Below, in pieces: positions 54,744 to 64,000 of a stretch of 64,000 bases of DNA. The translations under genes and the position numbers were made by a program. The stretch is from NCBI RefSeq assembly GCF_000739085.1, contig NZ_CP009110.1:5518001-5582000 (forward strand), given 5' to 3'. This DNA is from Amycolatopsis methanolica 239 (lineage in GTDB: Bacteria; Actinomycetota; Actinomycetes; Mycobacteriales; Pseudonocardiaceae). Under the pieces are notes generated by a model. It was not told the DNA's origin. It made no database searches and was given only the letters and a program-made list of their open reading frames with translations. Within the stretch, counting starts at the first letter, position 1; every line of letters begins with the position of its first letter.

Positions 54744-55463
54744 TCAGAGCGTGAAGGTCCGCAGGTGGCCGAGCACGACGAACCGCGCGGCCGGGGACGT
54801 CGCCGCGACCGCGGACCGCAGCGCGTCCAGGCCGCCCCAGTCGCGGGCCGGTTCGGTCAGCGGGTGGTCGATGTCGTCCCAGTGCGTGGGGATCACGTAG
54901 GGCGGTTGCCCGAGCACGCGCAGCAGGCGGCCCACGTAGTCGGCGATCTTGCCGCCACCGGCGGGCAGCAGCACCACATCCGGGCGCAGCCCCGCCAGTT
55001 CCGATTCGACGTAGTTCGATCCGCCGAAGTCGATCACGCTGCGGCCCCGGGGCGGAGGTCACGTGGTACGCGAGGGTTCCACCCCCCACAAGGTCCTGAA
55101 TGTATTTCGGTTTTGGTAGGTTGCCGAGCCCGGGACCCGGCCGTGTCCCGGGAACGGCACCGCGGCCCGCGCCCCGGCCGCCGAATGCAGTGAGCCGTCG
55201 AAGGTGAGGAACTCGTCGCCGCTCGCGACCGCCAGCTGGTCCTCCGGGGCGCCGAGCGCGGCCATCAGGTTCAGGTGCGTTTCCGTCCCGTACACGGTCG
55301 CCCCGGTTTTCCGCGCCAGGTAAGGGACATCGGTCAGGTGGTCGTAGTGGCCGTGGGTCACCAGAATGTGGTCGATGAGTACGGTGTCCACCGACAGCCG
55401 GGTCTTCGGGTCCGCCCCCAGGCCCGCCCCGAACACCCCGCGCCTGCTCAGTCGATCAGTCAT
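54744..55463 (-). pseudogene. Metallo-beta-lactamase-fold hydrolase, frameshifted and internally shortened
   Basis: ATG 55463 opens MTDRLSRRGVFGAGLGA, then joins abruptly to LIDHILVTHGHYDHLTDVPY, which has the metal-binding HxHxDH. The strands that should precede that motif are missing. After NTFRTLWG (about 55090) the frame changes to GGTLAYHV and near 55040 changes again to VIDFGGSNYVESELAGLRPD, which reads to the normal end VVLGHLRTFTL. At least two frameshifts plus a suspected deletion make a product of normal fold unlikely. Confidence 0.8.
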
Positions 55464-55546
55464 TCCGCCAGCCCAGCACGGAACTGGTACGACTGTCCAA
55501 GACCAGTCCTGGCCTGCCGTGATACGCCCCCGGATATCGTCACAGC

Positions 55547-56440
55547 GTGCCTGCGCGCGTTGCGCTACTTCGTCGTGGTCGCCGAAGAACTCCACTTCGG
55601 ACGCGCCGCGGACCGGCTCGGCATCGCCCAGCCGCCACTGGGCCAGCGCATCCGCAGGCTCGAAACCGACCTCGGCGCGCGGCTGTTCGAACGCGACAGC
55701 CGTCGCGTCGAACTGACCGAGGCCGGCCAGATCCTGCTCGCCGAATCGCGTGACCTGCTGGCCCGGTGGGAGCGGATGCGCACGCTGGTCGGGAAGGCGC
55801 ACCGCGGTGAGATCGACGCGCTGCGGGTCGGCGTGCCGCCGGAACTGGCCGGGCGGGTGCTGGCCGAGTTCGGTCGCGCCAGCCCGGACGTGCGGCTGGA
55901 CCTGCAGGAGCTGACGACGACCGAGCAGGTGCGGCTGCTGGCCGACCGCGAGCTGGACGCCGGCCTGCTGCAGCACCGGTGGACGTCTCGGGGCTGGAGC
56001 TGGGTCCGGCGGTGCAGACGCCGCTCGGGGTCGTCCTGCCGCGGGACTCGCCGCTGGCGGCGCGGTCCGAGCCGGCCCTGGGCGACCTGGCCGGGCACGG
56101 GCTGGTGCTGTTCCCGCGGGCCGCCGCGCCCGGCCTGTACGACGCCACGCTGCGCACGTGCTGGGAGCAGGGGTTCCGCCCGTCGCACGTGCGGCACGCG
56201 CGGAACCCGGAGTTCGTGCTGCGGCTCGTGTTGCCCGGGCAGGGCGTGGCGTTCGACCAGGGTCTGGTGGCGCGCAAGGAGCCGCTCGTGGTGTGGCGGC
56301 CGCTGGCGGCGGGGTCGCTGTCGTGGCGGATGTCGGTCGCGTGGCCCGCGGTGAACCCGCATCCGGAGGCCGCGCGGCTGGCGGAGGTCGTCGCGGACGT
56401 GCTGGCGCGCGACGGGGTGACCACGCTCGCGCCGGTTCAG
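55547..56440 (+). pseudogene. LysR-family regulator, frameshifted
   Basis: The DNA-binding half is clear (ALRYFVVVAEELHFGRAADR, LGIAQPPLGQRIRRLE, LFERDSRRVELTEAGQILLA), but no proper in-frame start exists: GTG 55547 is out of frame with it by one base. Near 55976 LLADRELDAGLLQHR continues in another frame as VDVSGLELGPAVQTPLGVVL and on to VADVLARDGVTTLA. Two single-base shifts in about 300 codons point to a dead regulator. It would have controlled the divergent metallohydrolase gene, also dead. Confidence 0.78.
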
Positions 56441-57334
56441 GACCGGTGCAGAGGCCGTGGAGCGTGGTGTTCGGGCGGTCGTGAACGATCGCCTCGATCG
56501 CGGCCTTCGCGGCCTCGCCGATGGCGTGGTCGACGTCCGGCAGGCGCGATTCCAGCGTCGGGCCTTCGTGAACACCGCGACGGCGTAGCGGGCGCCCCCG
56601 GCGACGCCGAGCTCGTCGCGCACCGCGAGCAGGGAGCCGGTCTTGCCCCACACCCGCACCTGGGGCGGGAAGGCGGCGGTGAGGCGGTGCCAGTTGACCT
56701 GCTGGCCCATGAGCTGCCGGACCCAGTGGCACGCCTCCGGCGGTGCCCGCGGTGTCGCCGGCGATCGCGGCGAGCAGAGTGGTCATGTCGCGCGGGGTGG
56801 TCGCCGAGGTCGGGAGCGGGTCGAGCGCGCGGGTGGCGAAGACCTCCTCGGCGGGCAGGGCCGGGAAGCGGCGGGCGAAGTCGGCGGCGTCGCGGGCGCC
56901 GATGTCCTCGGCCATCGTGGCTACGACGTCGCGCGGTGAACCGATGACGCGGGTGTTCGTCAGCCCAGCTCGCGCAGCAGCGAGCGCACGTTGTCCAGGC
57001 CGACGCGGTCGAAGAGGAGGTCGGCGGCGGTGTTGTCGCTGACCGAGAGCGCGGAGAACGCCGCGTCGCGCAGGCTCATCTCGACGTCGTCGGCGCAGCC
57101 CGCGGTGCCAGTGCCGCTGAGCCGATCAGCCGCGGTGACCCGCAGGCGGTCGGCCGGGTCCAGCTGCCCCGCGGCGACCTGGCGGGCCAGTTCGAGGACG
57201 AGCGGGACCTTGACGACGGAGGCGAGCACGACCGGCTCGTCCGGGTGGTGACCGGTCTCGCCGCCGCAGTCGAGGCAGCGGGCGTGCAGCCAACCCCGCA
57301 CGCCCGCCGCTTCGAAGCTCTTCCCTGGTGTCAC
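56437..57334 (-). pseudogene. Class A beta-lactamase-like serine hydrolase, multiple frameshifts
   Basis: GTG 57334 overlaps the upstream dehydrogenase stop (GTGA). The frame gives the SxxK region VVLASVVKVPLVLELARQVA and the SDN motif SVSDNTAADLLFDRVG, then stops at 56960. Coding continues in a second frame (TMAEDIGARDAADFARRFPA), a third from about 56748 (LMGQQVNWHRLTAAF, with KTG in VWGKTGSLLAVRDELG) and a fourth from about 56590 (TLESRLPDVDHAIGEAAKAA). All catalytic motifs survive but not in one frame. Confidence 0.8.
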
Positions 57335-58404
57335 ACGGTAAGGATGGACCGCAGCCTGCCGACCTCCGACATGCGGCGCTCCGCGAGCCGGTCGGCGGCC
57401 GTGGCAGGCGGCACGCCCTCGGCCTTGGCCAGCTCGAACACCGCCTTCGTCGTCTCGAAGATGCCTGCCGCCTTGCGCTTGGCCCGCTCGAAGTCGAAGC
57501 CGTGCAGCTCGTCGCTCACCTGGATCACCCCGCCCGCGTTGACGAGGTAGTCCGGCGCGTACAGCACGCCCCGGTCCTCCAGCGACTTCTCGATGCCGGG
57601 GTGGGCGAGCTGGTTGTTCGCGGCGCCGCACACGATCTCGGCGCCAAGCTCGGGCACTGTCGTGTCGTTGAGCGCGCCACCGAGCGCGCACGGCGCGAAC
57701 ACGTCCAGCGGCATCCGCAGCAGCGTGGCGTTGTCCTCGACGATCTCGACCGCCGGGTGGGCGGCCTTCACGCGCTCGACCGCCGCCTGCGACACGTCGG
57801 TGACCGACACCCGGGCGCCGGCCTCGACGAGGTGCCCGACGAGGAGGTGCCCCACCTTGCCGACGCCGGAGACGCCGACGTGCCGCCCGGCCAGGTCGGG
57901 GCTGCCCCACCGGAACTCGGCGGCGGCGCACATGCCTTGGAACACGCCGAACGCGGTCAGCACCGAGGAATCGCCCGCGCCGCCGTCGTCGCGGGAGCGG
58001 CCGGTCACGAAGCGGGTCTCGCGGGCGATGACGTCCATGTCGGCGACGTAGGTGCCCACGTCGCAGGCGGTGTAGTACCGCCCGCCGAGCGACTGGACGA
58101 ACCGGCCGTAGGCCCGCAGCAGCGCCTCGGTCTTGGTGGTCGCCGGGTCGCCGATGATGACGGCCTTGCCACCGCCGAGGTCGAGCCCGGCGAGGGCGTT
58201 CTTGTAGGCCATGCCCTTGGACAGCGCGAGGACATCGTCGAGCGCGTCGCTGTCGCGGCTGTAGGGGTAGAAGCGCGTGCCGCCGAGGGCGGGGCCGAGC
58301 GCGGTCGAGTAGACGGCGATGATCGCCTTCAGGCCGGTCGCCTGGTCCTGGCAGAACACGACCTGTTCGTGACCGCTTTCGCGGCCGAACACTCCATCCG
58401 TCAC
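57331..58404 (-). CDS. Leu/Val/Phe dehydrogenase (Glu/Leu/Phe/Val dehydrogenase family)
   Basis: 357 residues, intact. [20 protein letters not shown], catalytic Lys in [20 protein letters not shown], and the NAD site [20 protein letters not shown]. It deaminates branched-chain or aromatic amino acids to 2-oxoacids, as valine dehydrogenase does in Streptomyces. GTG 58404 has GAGGAG upstream. It is the only intact gene between 54.74 and 59.11 kb and was co-translated with the now broken serine hydrolase. Confidence 0.92.
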   Translation of the reverse strand: MTDGVFGRESGHEQVVFCQDQATGLKAIIAVYSTALGPALGGTRFYPYSRDSDALDDVLALSKGMAYKNALAGLDLGGGKAVIIGDPATTKTEALLRAYGRFVQSLGGRYYTACDVGTYVADMDVIARETRFVTGRSRDDGGAGDSSVLTAFGVFQGMCAAAEFRWGSPDLAGRHVGVSGVGKVGHLLVGHLVEAGARVSVTDVSQAAVERVKAAHPAVEIVEDNATLLRMPLDVFAPCALGGALNDTTVPELGAEIVCGAANNQLAHPGIEKSLEDRGVLYAPDYLVNAGGVIQVSDELHGFDFERAKRKAAGIFETTKAVFELAKAEGVPPATAADRLAERRMSEVGRLRSILTV

Positions 58405-58558
58405 GGTGGTGACTCCTCATCTGCGACCCGTCCGGCGACGTTCGTGGCGCCGCGGAGGGGTACCGGTTGTGGGTGGAGCTCCCGGGAAGGTCGTTCCCGT
58501 CGGCTCCTGAGGAGAAACTTAGCGTTCTTCGGGCGAAAAGCCATGGGACGATCAGACG

Positions 58559-59107
58559 ATGCACGTGCGCACCGGTGGTCGGGACGGACCAACCCTGCTC
58601 GCCCTGCACGGCCGCGGCGCGACGGGGGCGGTGTGGAACGGGCTGGTCGAGCGGTGGCCGGGCCGCTGGATCGTGCCGACCTGCCCGGCCACGGCCGGTC
58701 GGAACCGCTCCCCCGGTATTCGTTCGGGGCGCTGGCCGCCGCGGTGGCCGAGGTCGTGCCCGCCGGGACCACGGTCGCGGTGCTCGGGCACTCCCTCGGC
58801 GGGGTGGTGGCCCTCACCCTGGCGAGCGGTTGGTTCGGGGTGCGGGTGAGCGGGGCTTGCGGACTCGGCATGAAGGTGCGCTGGAGCGACGAGGAGCTGG
58901 CGCGGGCCGCCGACCAGGCCACGCATGGACGGGCTGCTGGCCGCCGCGCGGGCGCCGGTGGTTCTCGCGGCGGGTGAGCACGATCCGATGTGCCGTCCCG
59001 AGCACCTGCCGGACGGCGCGGTGATCCTGCCCGGGCTGGGGCACAACGCGCACGTCGAGGACCCCGCGGCACTGGACCCGCTGCTGGCCCGCCTGCGCGA
59101 CGCCTGA
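58559..59107 (+). pseudogene. Alpha/beta hydrolase, frameshifted with internal loss
   Basis: ATG 58559 gives GPTLLALHGRGATGAVWNGL, then shifts frame near 58670 to DLPGHGRSEPLPRYSFGALA and the nucleophile elbow LGHSLGGVVALTLASGW. After ELARAADQ (58917) the cap region is missing and a third frame (LLAAARAPVVLAAGEHDPM, LGHNAHVEDPAAL) supplies the Asp/His end. The span is 183 codons, against about 230-260 for the family. Confidence 0.78.
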
Positions 59108-59110
59108 CCG

Positions 59111-59860
59111 CTAAAGGTCGGCGCGCACCGCCCACAGGTCCGGGAACAGCGGCTGGAAGAGCGTCCCCCGCAGGTACTTCGCGCCCGACGAGCCGCCCGT
59201 GCCCGCCTTGTCGCCGATCGTGCGTTCCACCATCTTCACGTGCCGGTACCGCCACTCCTGCACGCCCTCGTCCAGGTCGACCAGGTGCTCGGCCACCGTC
59301 GCCGGGCCGCCGTCGTCCGTGTAGACCCCCAGCAGCAGCTTCCGGCGGTCGCCGTTGACGTCGTAGCCGTGCACCGACAGGAACGTCAGGAACGAGTCGT
59401 ACAGCGACGGGCGCGCCATCGCCGCCGCGATCCGCTCCCGCGCCGGGCTGTCCTCGGGGTAGTGCGCGACCATCCCCTGGTCGCGACGGCCCAGCACCGC
59501 CTCCAGCTCCCGGAACTGCGCCGACTGGAACCCGCTCGCCGCGTCCAGCCGGGTGCGGAAGCTGGTGAACTGGCTCGGCGTCATCGTCTCCAGCACGTCG
59601 ATCTGCGCGACCACGACCTTGAGGATCGTCAGCACCCGCCGCAGGGTGCGGATCGCGTGCGCGGTGTCGCCGGCTTCGAGCCTGGCCTGCAGGTGCGCCA
59701 GCTCGTGCAGCATCTGCTTGAACCACAGCTCGTACACCTGGTGGATGACGATGAACAGCAGCTCGTCGTGTTCCTCCGATCGCGGGTGCTGCGCGGCCAG
59801 CAGGTCGTCTAGCGCCAGGTACGACGTGTAGGTCAGCGACGCGTGCTCGGCGGAGGTCAC
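59111..59860 (-). CDS. kynA: Tryptophan 2,3-dioxygenase
   Basis: 249 residues. [20 protein letters not shown] is the family hallmark, with further [31 protein letters not shown] and [13 protein letters not shown] (substrate carboxylate loop). A heme enzyme that opens the indole ring to N-formylkynurenine. GTG 59860 overlaps the TrpB2 stop (GTGA). No kynurenine formamidase or kynureninase is in the window. Confidence 0.95.
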   Translation of the reverse strand: MTSAEHASLTYTSYLALDDLLAAQHPRSEEHDELLFIVIHQVYELWFKQMLHELAHLQARLEAGDTAHAIRTLRRVLTILKVVVAQIDVLETMTPSQFTSFRTRLDAASGFQSAQFRELEAVLGRRDQGMVAHYPEDSPARERIAAAMARPSLYDSFLTFLSVHGYDVNGDRRKLLLGVYTDDGGPATVAEHLVDLDEGVQEWRYRHVKMVERTIGDKAGTGGSSGAKYLRGTLFQPLFPDLWAVRADL

Positions 59861-61209
59861 GGCAGCCCTGCCAGCGAGTCGGCGAGCGCGGACTCGGGCA
59901 GCTCGTTGTCGGTCATCCGCCCGGACAGGAACGCGGCGTAGGCGGGCAGGTCGAGGTGCGCGTGCCCGCACAACGCGGTCAGGATCACCTTCTCCTCCCC
60001 GGTCTCCTTGCAGCGCAACGCTTCCTGGATGCACGCCGCGAGCGCGTGCGTCGGCTCCGGCGCCGGGATGATGCCCTCGGCGCGGGCGAACCGCACCCCG
60101 GCGGCGAAGCACTCCTGCTGCCCGACCGCGAGCGCCTCGATCAGGCCCAGCTCGTAGATGTGCGACAGCAGCGGCGACATCCCGTGGTAGCGCAGGCCGC
60201 CGGCGTGGATCGGATCCGGGATGAAGTCGTGGCCCAGCGTGTGCATCTTCAGCAGCGGCGTCAGCCCGGCGGTGTCGCCGAAGTCGTAGGCGTAGCGGCC
60301 GCGGGTCAGCGACGGGCACGCGGCCGGCTCGACCGCGCGGATCACCGGGTCAATCCGCCCGGCCAGCTTCTCCCGCAGGAACGGGAACGCCAGCCCGCCG
60401 AAGTTGGACCCGCCGCCGGTGCAGCCGACGATCACGTCCGGCGTGTCCCCGGCCTGCGCGAACTGCAGCAGCGCCTCCTCGCCGATCACGGTCTGGTGCA
60501 GCAGGACGTGGTTGAGCACGCTGCCCAGCGCGTACCGGGTGTCCGGGTCGGCGGCCGCCTGCTCGACGGCCTCGCTGATCGCGATGCCCAGGCTGCCGGT
60601 CGAGTCCGGGTCGGACTCCAGCACGGCGCGCCCGGCCGCGGTCTCCTTCGACGGGCTCGGGTGCACCGTGGCGCCGAAGGTCTCCATCATGATCTTGCGG
60701 TAGGGCTTCTGGTCGTAGGAGGCCCGCACCTGCCAGACCTCGCACTCCAGCCCGAAGGTCGCGGACGCGAACGCCAGCGCGCTGCCCCACTGCCCGGCGC
60801 CGGTCTCGGTGGTCAGCCGCCGGATGTCCTCCGCCGCGTTGTAGAACGCCTGCGGCACGGCGGTGTTCGGTTTGTGCGAGCCGACCGGGCTGACGCCTTC
60901 GTACTTGTAGTAGATGCGGGCCGGCGTGCCGAGCGCCTTCTCCAGGCGCCGCGCCCGGTACAACGGCGAGGGCCGCCACAGCCGGTAGACGTCCAGCACC
61001 TCGCCGGGGATGTCGACAAAGCGATCTTGAGTGACCTCCTGGGCGATGATCGCCTGCGGGAACAGCGGCGCGAGGTCGTCCGGCCCGACCGGCTCCCGCG
61101 TGCCGGGGTGCAGCGGCGGTGGCGGCGGCTCCGGCAGGTCGGGGATCACGTTGTACCAGGTCGTGGGCAGATCCGATTCGTCGAGCAGGTACTTCGTGCG
61201 ACCGGTCAT
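59857..61209 (-). CDS. trpB: Tryptophan synthase beta-like protein, TrpB2 type
   Basis: 450 residues, longer than TrpB1, with an N-terminal [20 protein letters not shown] segment typical of TrpB2 (TIGR01415). PLP lysine in [19 protein letters not shown] and phosphate loop [17 protein letters not shown]. TrpB2 works without TrpA, making Trp from indole or O-phosphoserine-type substrates. ATG 61209 follows GGAGG. It is translationally coupled to tryptophan dioxygenase, an unusual pair. Confidence 0.94.
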   Translation of the reverse strand: MTGRTKYLLDESDLPTTWYNVIPDLPEPPPPPLHPGTREPVGPDDLAPLFPQAIIAQEVTQDRFVDIPGEVLDVYRLWRPSPLYRARRLEKALGTPARIYYKYEGVSPVGSHKPNTAVPQAFYNAAEDIRRLTTETGAGQWGSALAFASATFGLECEVWQVRASYDQKPYRKIMMETFGATVHPSPSKETAAGRAVLESDPDSTGSLGIAISEAVEQAAADPDTRYALGSVLNHVLLHQTVIGEEALLQFAQAGDTPDVIVGCTGGGSNFGGLAFPFLREKLAGRIDPVIRAVEPAACPSLTRGRYAYDFGDTAGLTPLLKMHTLGHDFIPDPIHAGGLRYHGMSPLLSHIYELGLIEALAVGQQECFAAGVRFARAEGIIPAPEPTHALAACIQEALRCKETGEEKVILTALCGHAHLDLPAYAAFLSGRMTDNELPESALADSLAGLP

Positions 61210-61262
61210 CGGATGCACCTCCCTCGTGGCGGCTCCCCCAGCTTGGCTCCCGATGGCGTTCA

Positions 61263-62246
61263 ATGGAAGACGTGCGCAGGACCATCGACTGGGTGAACGG
61301 TGCGGTCGAGATCATCGACCAGGTAGCCCTGCCGGGCGAGTACCGGACGCTGCGGCTGACCACGGTAGATGAGCTGATCGACGCCATCCGGAGGCTGGCC
61401 GTGCGCGGCGCGCCCGCCCTCGGCGGAGCCGGGGCGCTGGGCACGGCGCTGGCGGCCTTCGCCCACGACGACCCGGCGGCCGTGCGCGGGGACGCGGAGC
61501 GGCTGGCCGCTGCCCGGCCCACCGCGGTCAACCTGAGCTGGGGCGTGTCCCGCGCGCTGGCCCGGCTCGGCGACGGTGCCGACGCCGTCCTCGCCGAGGC
61601 GCTCGCCCTGCTCGACGAGGACGAGCGGCTCAACCACGAGGCCTCCGCCCGCGCCGCCGAGCTCATCCTGGAGAAGTGCCCGCGCCGCCCGTTGCGCCTG
61701 CTCACGCACTGCAACGCCGGACGGCTGGCGACGGTCGGCTGGGGCACCGCACTCGGCGTGGTGTGGCACCTGCAGGCCGCCGGGCACCTGGAGTACGTGC
61801 TCGCCGACGAAACCCGCCCGCTGCTGCAGGGCGCACGGCTGACGGCGTGGGAACTCGCCGAGGCGGGCGTGCCCTACCAGGTCCTGCCGGACGCCGCGGC
61901 GGCCGCCGCGATGGCGCGCGGGATGGTCGACTGCGTCGTGGTGGGCGCGGACCGGATCGCGGTCAACGGCGATGTGGCGAACAAGATCGGCACCTACGGC
62001 CTGGCGATCGCCGCCGCGCGGCACGAGCTGCCGTTCGTCGTCGTGGCGCCGTCGTCCACAGTGGACCCGGACTTGACATCGGGTGAATCCATCGTCATCG
62101 AAGAACGGGCGCCGGAGGAAATCGCCACCATTTCCGGCATTCCGGTCGCACCGCCCGGGACGAACGTTTTCAACCCGGCGTTCGACGTGACTCCGGCGGA
62201 GCTGATCACCGCCGTGGTAACCGAAAAGGGCCCGATGGCACCCTGA
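61263..62246 (+). CDS. mtnA: S-methyl-5-thioribose-1-phosphate isomerase
   Basis: 327 residues of the eIF-2B-like fold. [18 protein letters not shown], catalytic Cys in [20 protein letters not shown] and catalytic Asp in [20 protein letters not shown] fit MtnA of the methionine salvage pathway. ATG 61263 has no clear ribosome site and lies 53 bp from divergent trpB2. Other mtn genes are not in the window. Confidence 0.94.
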   Translation: MEDVRRTIDWVNGAVEIIDQVALPGEYRTLRLTTVDELIDAIRRLAVRGAPALGGAGALGTALAAFAHDDPAAVRGDAERLAAARPTAVNLSWGVSRALARLGDGADAVLAEALALLDEDERLNHEASARAAELILEKCPRRPLRLLTHCNAGRLATVGWGTALGVVWHLQAAGHLEYVLADETRPLLQGARLTAWELAEAGVPYQVLPDAAAAAAMARGMVDCVVVGADRIAVNGDVANKIGTYGLAIAAARHELPFVVVAPSSTVDPDLTSGESIVIEERAPEEIATISGIPVAPPGTNVFNPAFDVTPAELITAVVTEKGPMAP

Positions 62247-62341
62247 ATTCCGTTTGCCGGATTCCCTACTTCCTTCGGTAACCTGGTAACGAATTCGCGG
62301 ACGCGCTGGCTTTTCCCGGGCGCGGTTCTAGTGTCTGCGCA

Positions 62342-64000
62342 ATGCGAAGAGCATTGACTGTTGTCGCGGCGCTGGCGCTGGCCGGTGGTGTGCTCGTTCC
62401 GGGCGCCGCCGCGCAGGGGCGCGCGGTGATCCCGCTGTCCCACCCGCTGTGGGCGACCCCGCAGGCCAAGGTCGCCGATTCCGCCCCGTCCGCGAAGCTC
62501 AGCTTCCGGGTGTACCTGACCATGCGCGACCAGGCCGGCGCGGACGCCACCGCCCGCGCCGTGTCCGACCCGTCCAGTTCGTCGTTCCGCCGGTACCTGA
62601 CGCCGGACCAGGTGCGCGACCGGTTCGCCGCGACCGACGCGACGCTCGGCGCGGTGCGGAACTGGTTGTCCGGCAGCGGGTTCAGCATCGGCGAGGTCCC
62701 CGCCAACCGGGCCTACGTCGAGGCGACCGGCACCACCGGCCAGGTCGAGCAGGCGTTCGGCGTGGACCTGGCGCGCTACCGCGTCGACGGGCAGGTGCTG
62801 CGGGCCGCGGATCGCGAACTGTCGGTGCCGGCCGCGCTGGCCGGGGACGTGCTCGGCGTGATCGGCGTCGACCAAGCCGGCGCGCTGATGAAGCCGGACA
62901 CCACGGACGGATCGCCCGCGGACGTGCCGCCGTCGGACGGTTTCCGCAACGCCCCGCCGTGCAGCGCGTACTACCGCGAGAAGATCGACACCACCGACCC
63001 GGCGTACCGCGGGCAGCAGCGGCCGTACGCGCCGTGTGGCTACACGCCCGCGCAGCTGCGGTCGGCCTACGGGCTGGACAAGGTCCGCTCCGACGGCAGC
63101 GGCACCACGGTGGCCATTGTGGACGCCTTCGCCTCCCCCACGCTGTACACCGACGCCGCCGAGTACGCCAGGCGGAACGATCCGGCGCACCCGCTGCGGC
63201 GGTCCCAGTTCGCGGAGAAGGTGTTCCCCGCCAACGTCGACCAGGAGCCGCCGGACCAGTGCGACGCGGCAGGCTGGTACGGCGAGCAGACGCTGGACGT
63301 CGAGGCCGTGCACGCGATGGCGCCCGGCGCGAAGGTCCTGTACGTCGGCGGGTCCGACTGCCAGGACGCCTCGCTCGACGAGGCCCTGAACTGGATCGTC
63401 GCCGGGCACGAGGCGGACATCATCTCCAACTCCTACGGCGACGCGGGCGAGGACATTCCGGCCGCCGAGGTGCGGGTGTGGACGCAGATCGCGCAGCAGG
63501 CGGCGATGGAGGGCATCGGCGTCTACTTCTCCTCCGGCGACAACGGTGACGAGGCCGCCCGGCTGGGCGGCCCGTCGGCGGACTTCCCGGCGTCGGACGC
63601 GTGGGTGACCGCGGTCGGCGGGACGAGCCTCGCGGTCGGCAACGACGGCCGGACGCTGTTCGAAACCGGCTGGGAGACCGGCAAGAGCACGCTGACCGGC
63701 GGGACGTACGGCCCCGCCGCGTACACGTCCGGTTCCGGCGGCGGCACCAGCGTGCTGTTCGACGAGCCGTTCTACCAGCGGGGTGTCGTGCCGGACGCGC
63801 TCGCGGCGCAGAACCAGCACGGCAAGGCGAAGGGCCGCGTGGTGCCCGACATCTCCGCGGTGGGCGACCCGAACACCGGTTTCCTGGTCGGGCAGACGCA
63901 GACCTTCCCCGACGGCGTGTACTACGACCAGTACCGGATCGGCGGCACCAGCCTGTCGTCGCCGCTGCTGGCCGGGATCATGGCGGTGTCGGACAGCCTG
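62342..64000 (+). CDS. Sedolisin (S53) family secreted serine protease, incomplete
   Basis: 553 residues up to the window edge. Signal peptide (MRRALTVVAALALAGGVLVP ... AAA), a pro-kumamolisin activation domain to about residue 190 (RRYLTPDQVRDRFAATDATL), then the S53 domain: catalytic Glu/Asp in WYGEQTLDVEAVHAMAPGA, the SSGDNGDEA segment with the oxyanion Asp, and the nucleophile in IGGTSLSSPLLAG. The Ca2+-binding end is outside. TAGTGT (62329-62334) is 7 nt before ATG, so it is probably leaderless. Confidence 0.92.
   Translation, partial: MRRALTVVAALALAGGVLVPGAAAQGRAVIPLSHPLWATPQAKVADSAPSAKLSFRVYLTMRDQAGADATARAVSDPSSSSFRRYLTPDQVRDRFAATDATLGAVRNWLSGSGFSIGEVPANRAYVEATGTTGQVEQAFGVDLARYRVDGQVLRAADRELSVPAALAGDVLGVIGVDQAGALMKPDTTDGSPADVPPSDGFRNAPPCSAYYREKIDTTDPAYRGQQRPYAPCGYTPAQLRSAYGLDKVRSDGSGTTVAIVDAFASPTLYTDAAEYARRNDPAHPLRRSQFAEKVFPANVDQEPPDQCDAAGWYGEQTLDVEAVHAMAPGAKVLYVGGSDCQDASLDEALNWIVAGHEADIISNSYGDAGEDIPAAEVRVWTQIAQQAAMEGIGVYFSSGDNGDEAARLGGPSADFPASDAWVTAVGGTSLAVGNDGRTLFETGWETGKSTLTGGTYGPAAYTSGSGGGTSVLFDEPFYQRGVVPDALAAQNQHGKAKGRVVPDISAVGDPNTGFLVGQTQTFPDGVYYDQYRIGGTSLSSPLLAGIMAVSDSL

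Overview
This 64 kb window comes from the chromosome of a high-GC actinomycete. The evidence is pervasive G/C at third codon positions, many GTG and a few TTG starts, an IdeR-type iron box, a WhiB protein, an F420-type oxidoreductase, a ShbA/SigD-like ECF sigma factor, small DUF5302 and DUF5709 proteins, and at least ten genes whose start codon lies 6-7 nt after a TANNNT -10 hexamer (the leaderless signature). Gene content and order point to Pseudonocardiaceae, perhaps Amycolatopsis or a relative; that is inference and no marker gene proves it. No tRNA, rRNA, CRISPR, IS element or origin was found.

Layout. 0-9.1 kb: membrane and secreted proteins, a KefB-like antiporter fragment, a Bcr/CflA exporter, a helix-turn-helix/NBR1-Ig membrane protein, two flavoproteins and a GH172-type glycosidase. 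9.1-11.2 kb: an iron-box-controlled siderophore ABC ATPase, an O-methyltransferase and a Nudix hydrolase, closed by a perfect hairpin. 11.2-15.4 kb: gcvP-gcvT behind a tandem glycine riboswitch. 15.4-20.1 kb: a gamma-glutamylation amine-catabolism operon (glutamine synthetase-like ligase, C26 amidase, aldehyde dehydrogenase, SDR) in which the aldehyde dehydrogenase has an internal deletion, plus a divergent amidohydrolase. 20.1-22.2 kb: a flavin monooxygenase flanked by a C-rich tract and a GC-rich tandem-repeat region.

22.2-34.7 kb: a molybdenum-hydroxylase (cox, form II) system: coxS-L-M, coxG, coxF, coxE, coxD and the Mo-cofactor cytidylyltransferase mocA. A 3.4 kb block containing a frameshifted monooxygenase, a TetR regulator, a methyltransferase and a leuA remnant separates coxE from coxD. 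mocA overlaps the gene for an IclR regulator, which lies at the end of a complete protocatechuate beta-ketoadipate operon (34.7-42.1 kb, pcaI-J-F-H-G-B-D-C). This physical coupling suggests that the molybdenum hydroxylase and the aromatic pathway may work together.

42.1-54.7 kb: a 2-hydroxyacid dehydrogenase, a HAD phosphatase, a cysteine-free HesB-like protein, a GtrA protein, the ECF sigma factor, an F420-type oxidoreductase overlapping a WhiB gene, an enoyl-reductase-like protein, two TetR regulators, a phosphodiesterase and a VanW cell-wall protein. 54.7-59.1 kb is a decay zone: four of five genes (metallo-beta-lactamase fold, LysR, class A beta-lactamase-like, alpha/beta hydrolase) are broken by frameshifts or deletions around one intact amino-acid dehydrogenase. 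59.1-64 kb: a TrpB2-tryptophan 2,3-dioxygenase operon, mtnA, and a sedolisin protease cut by the window edge.
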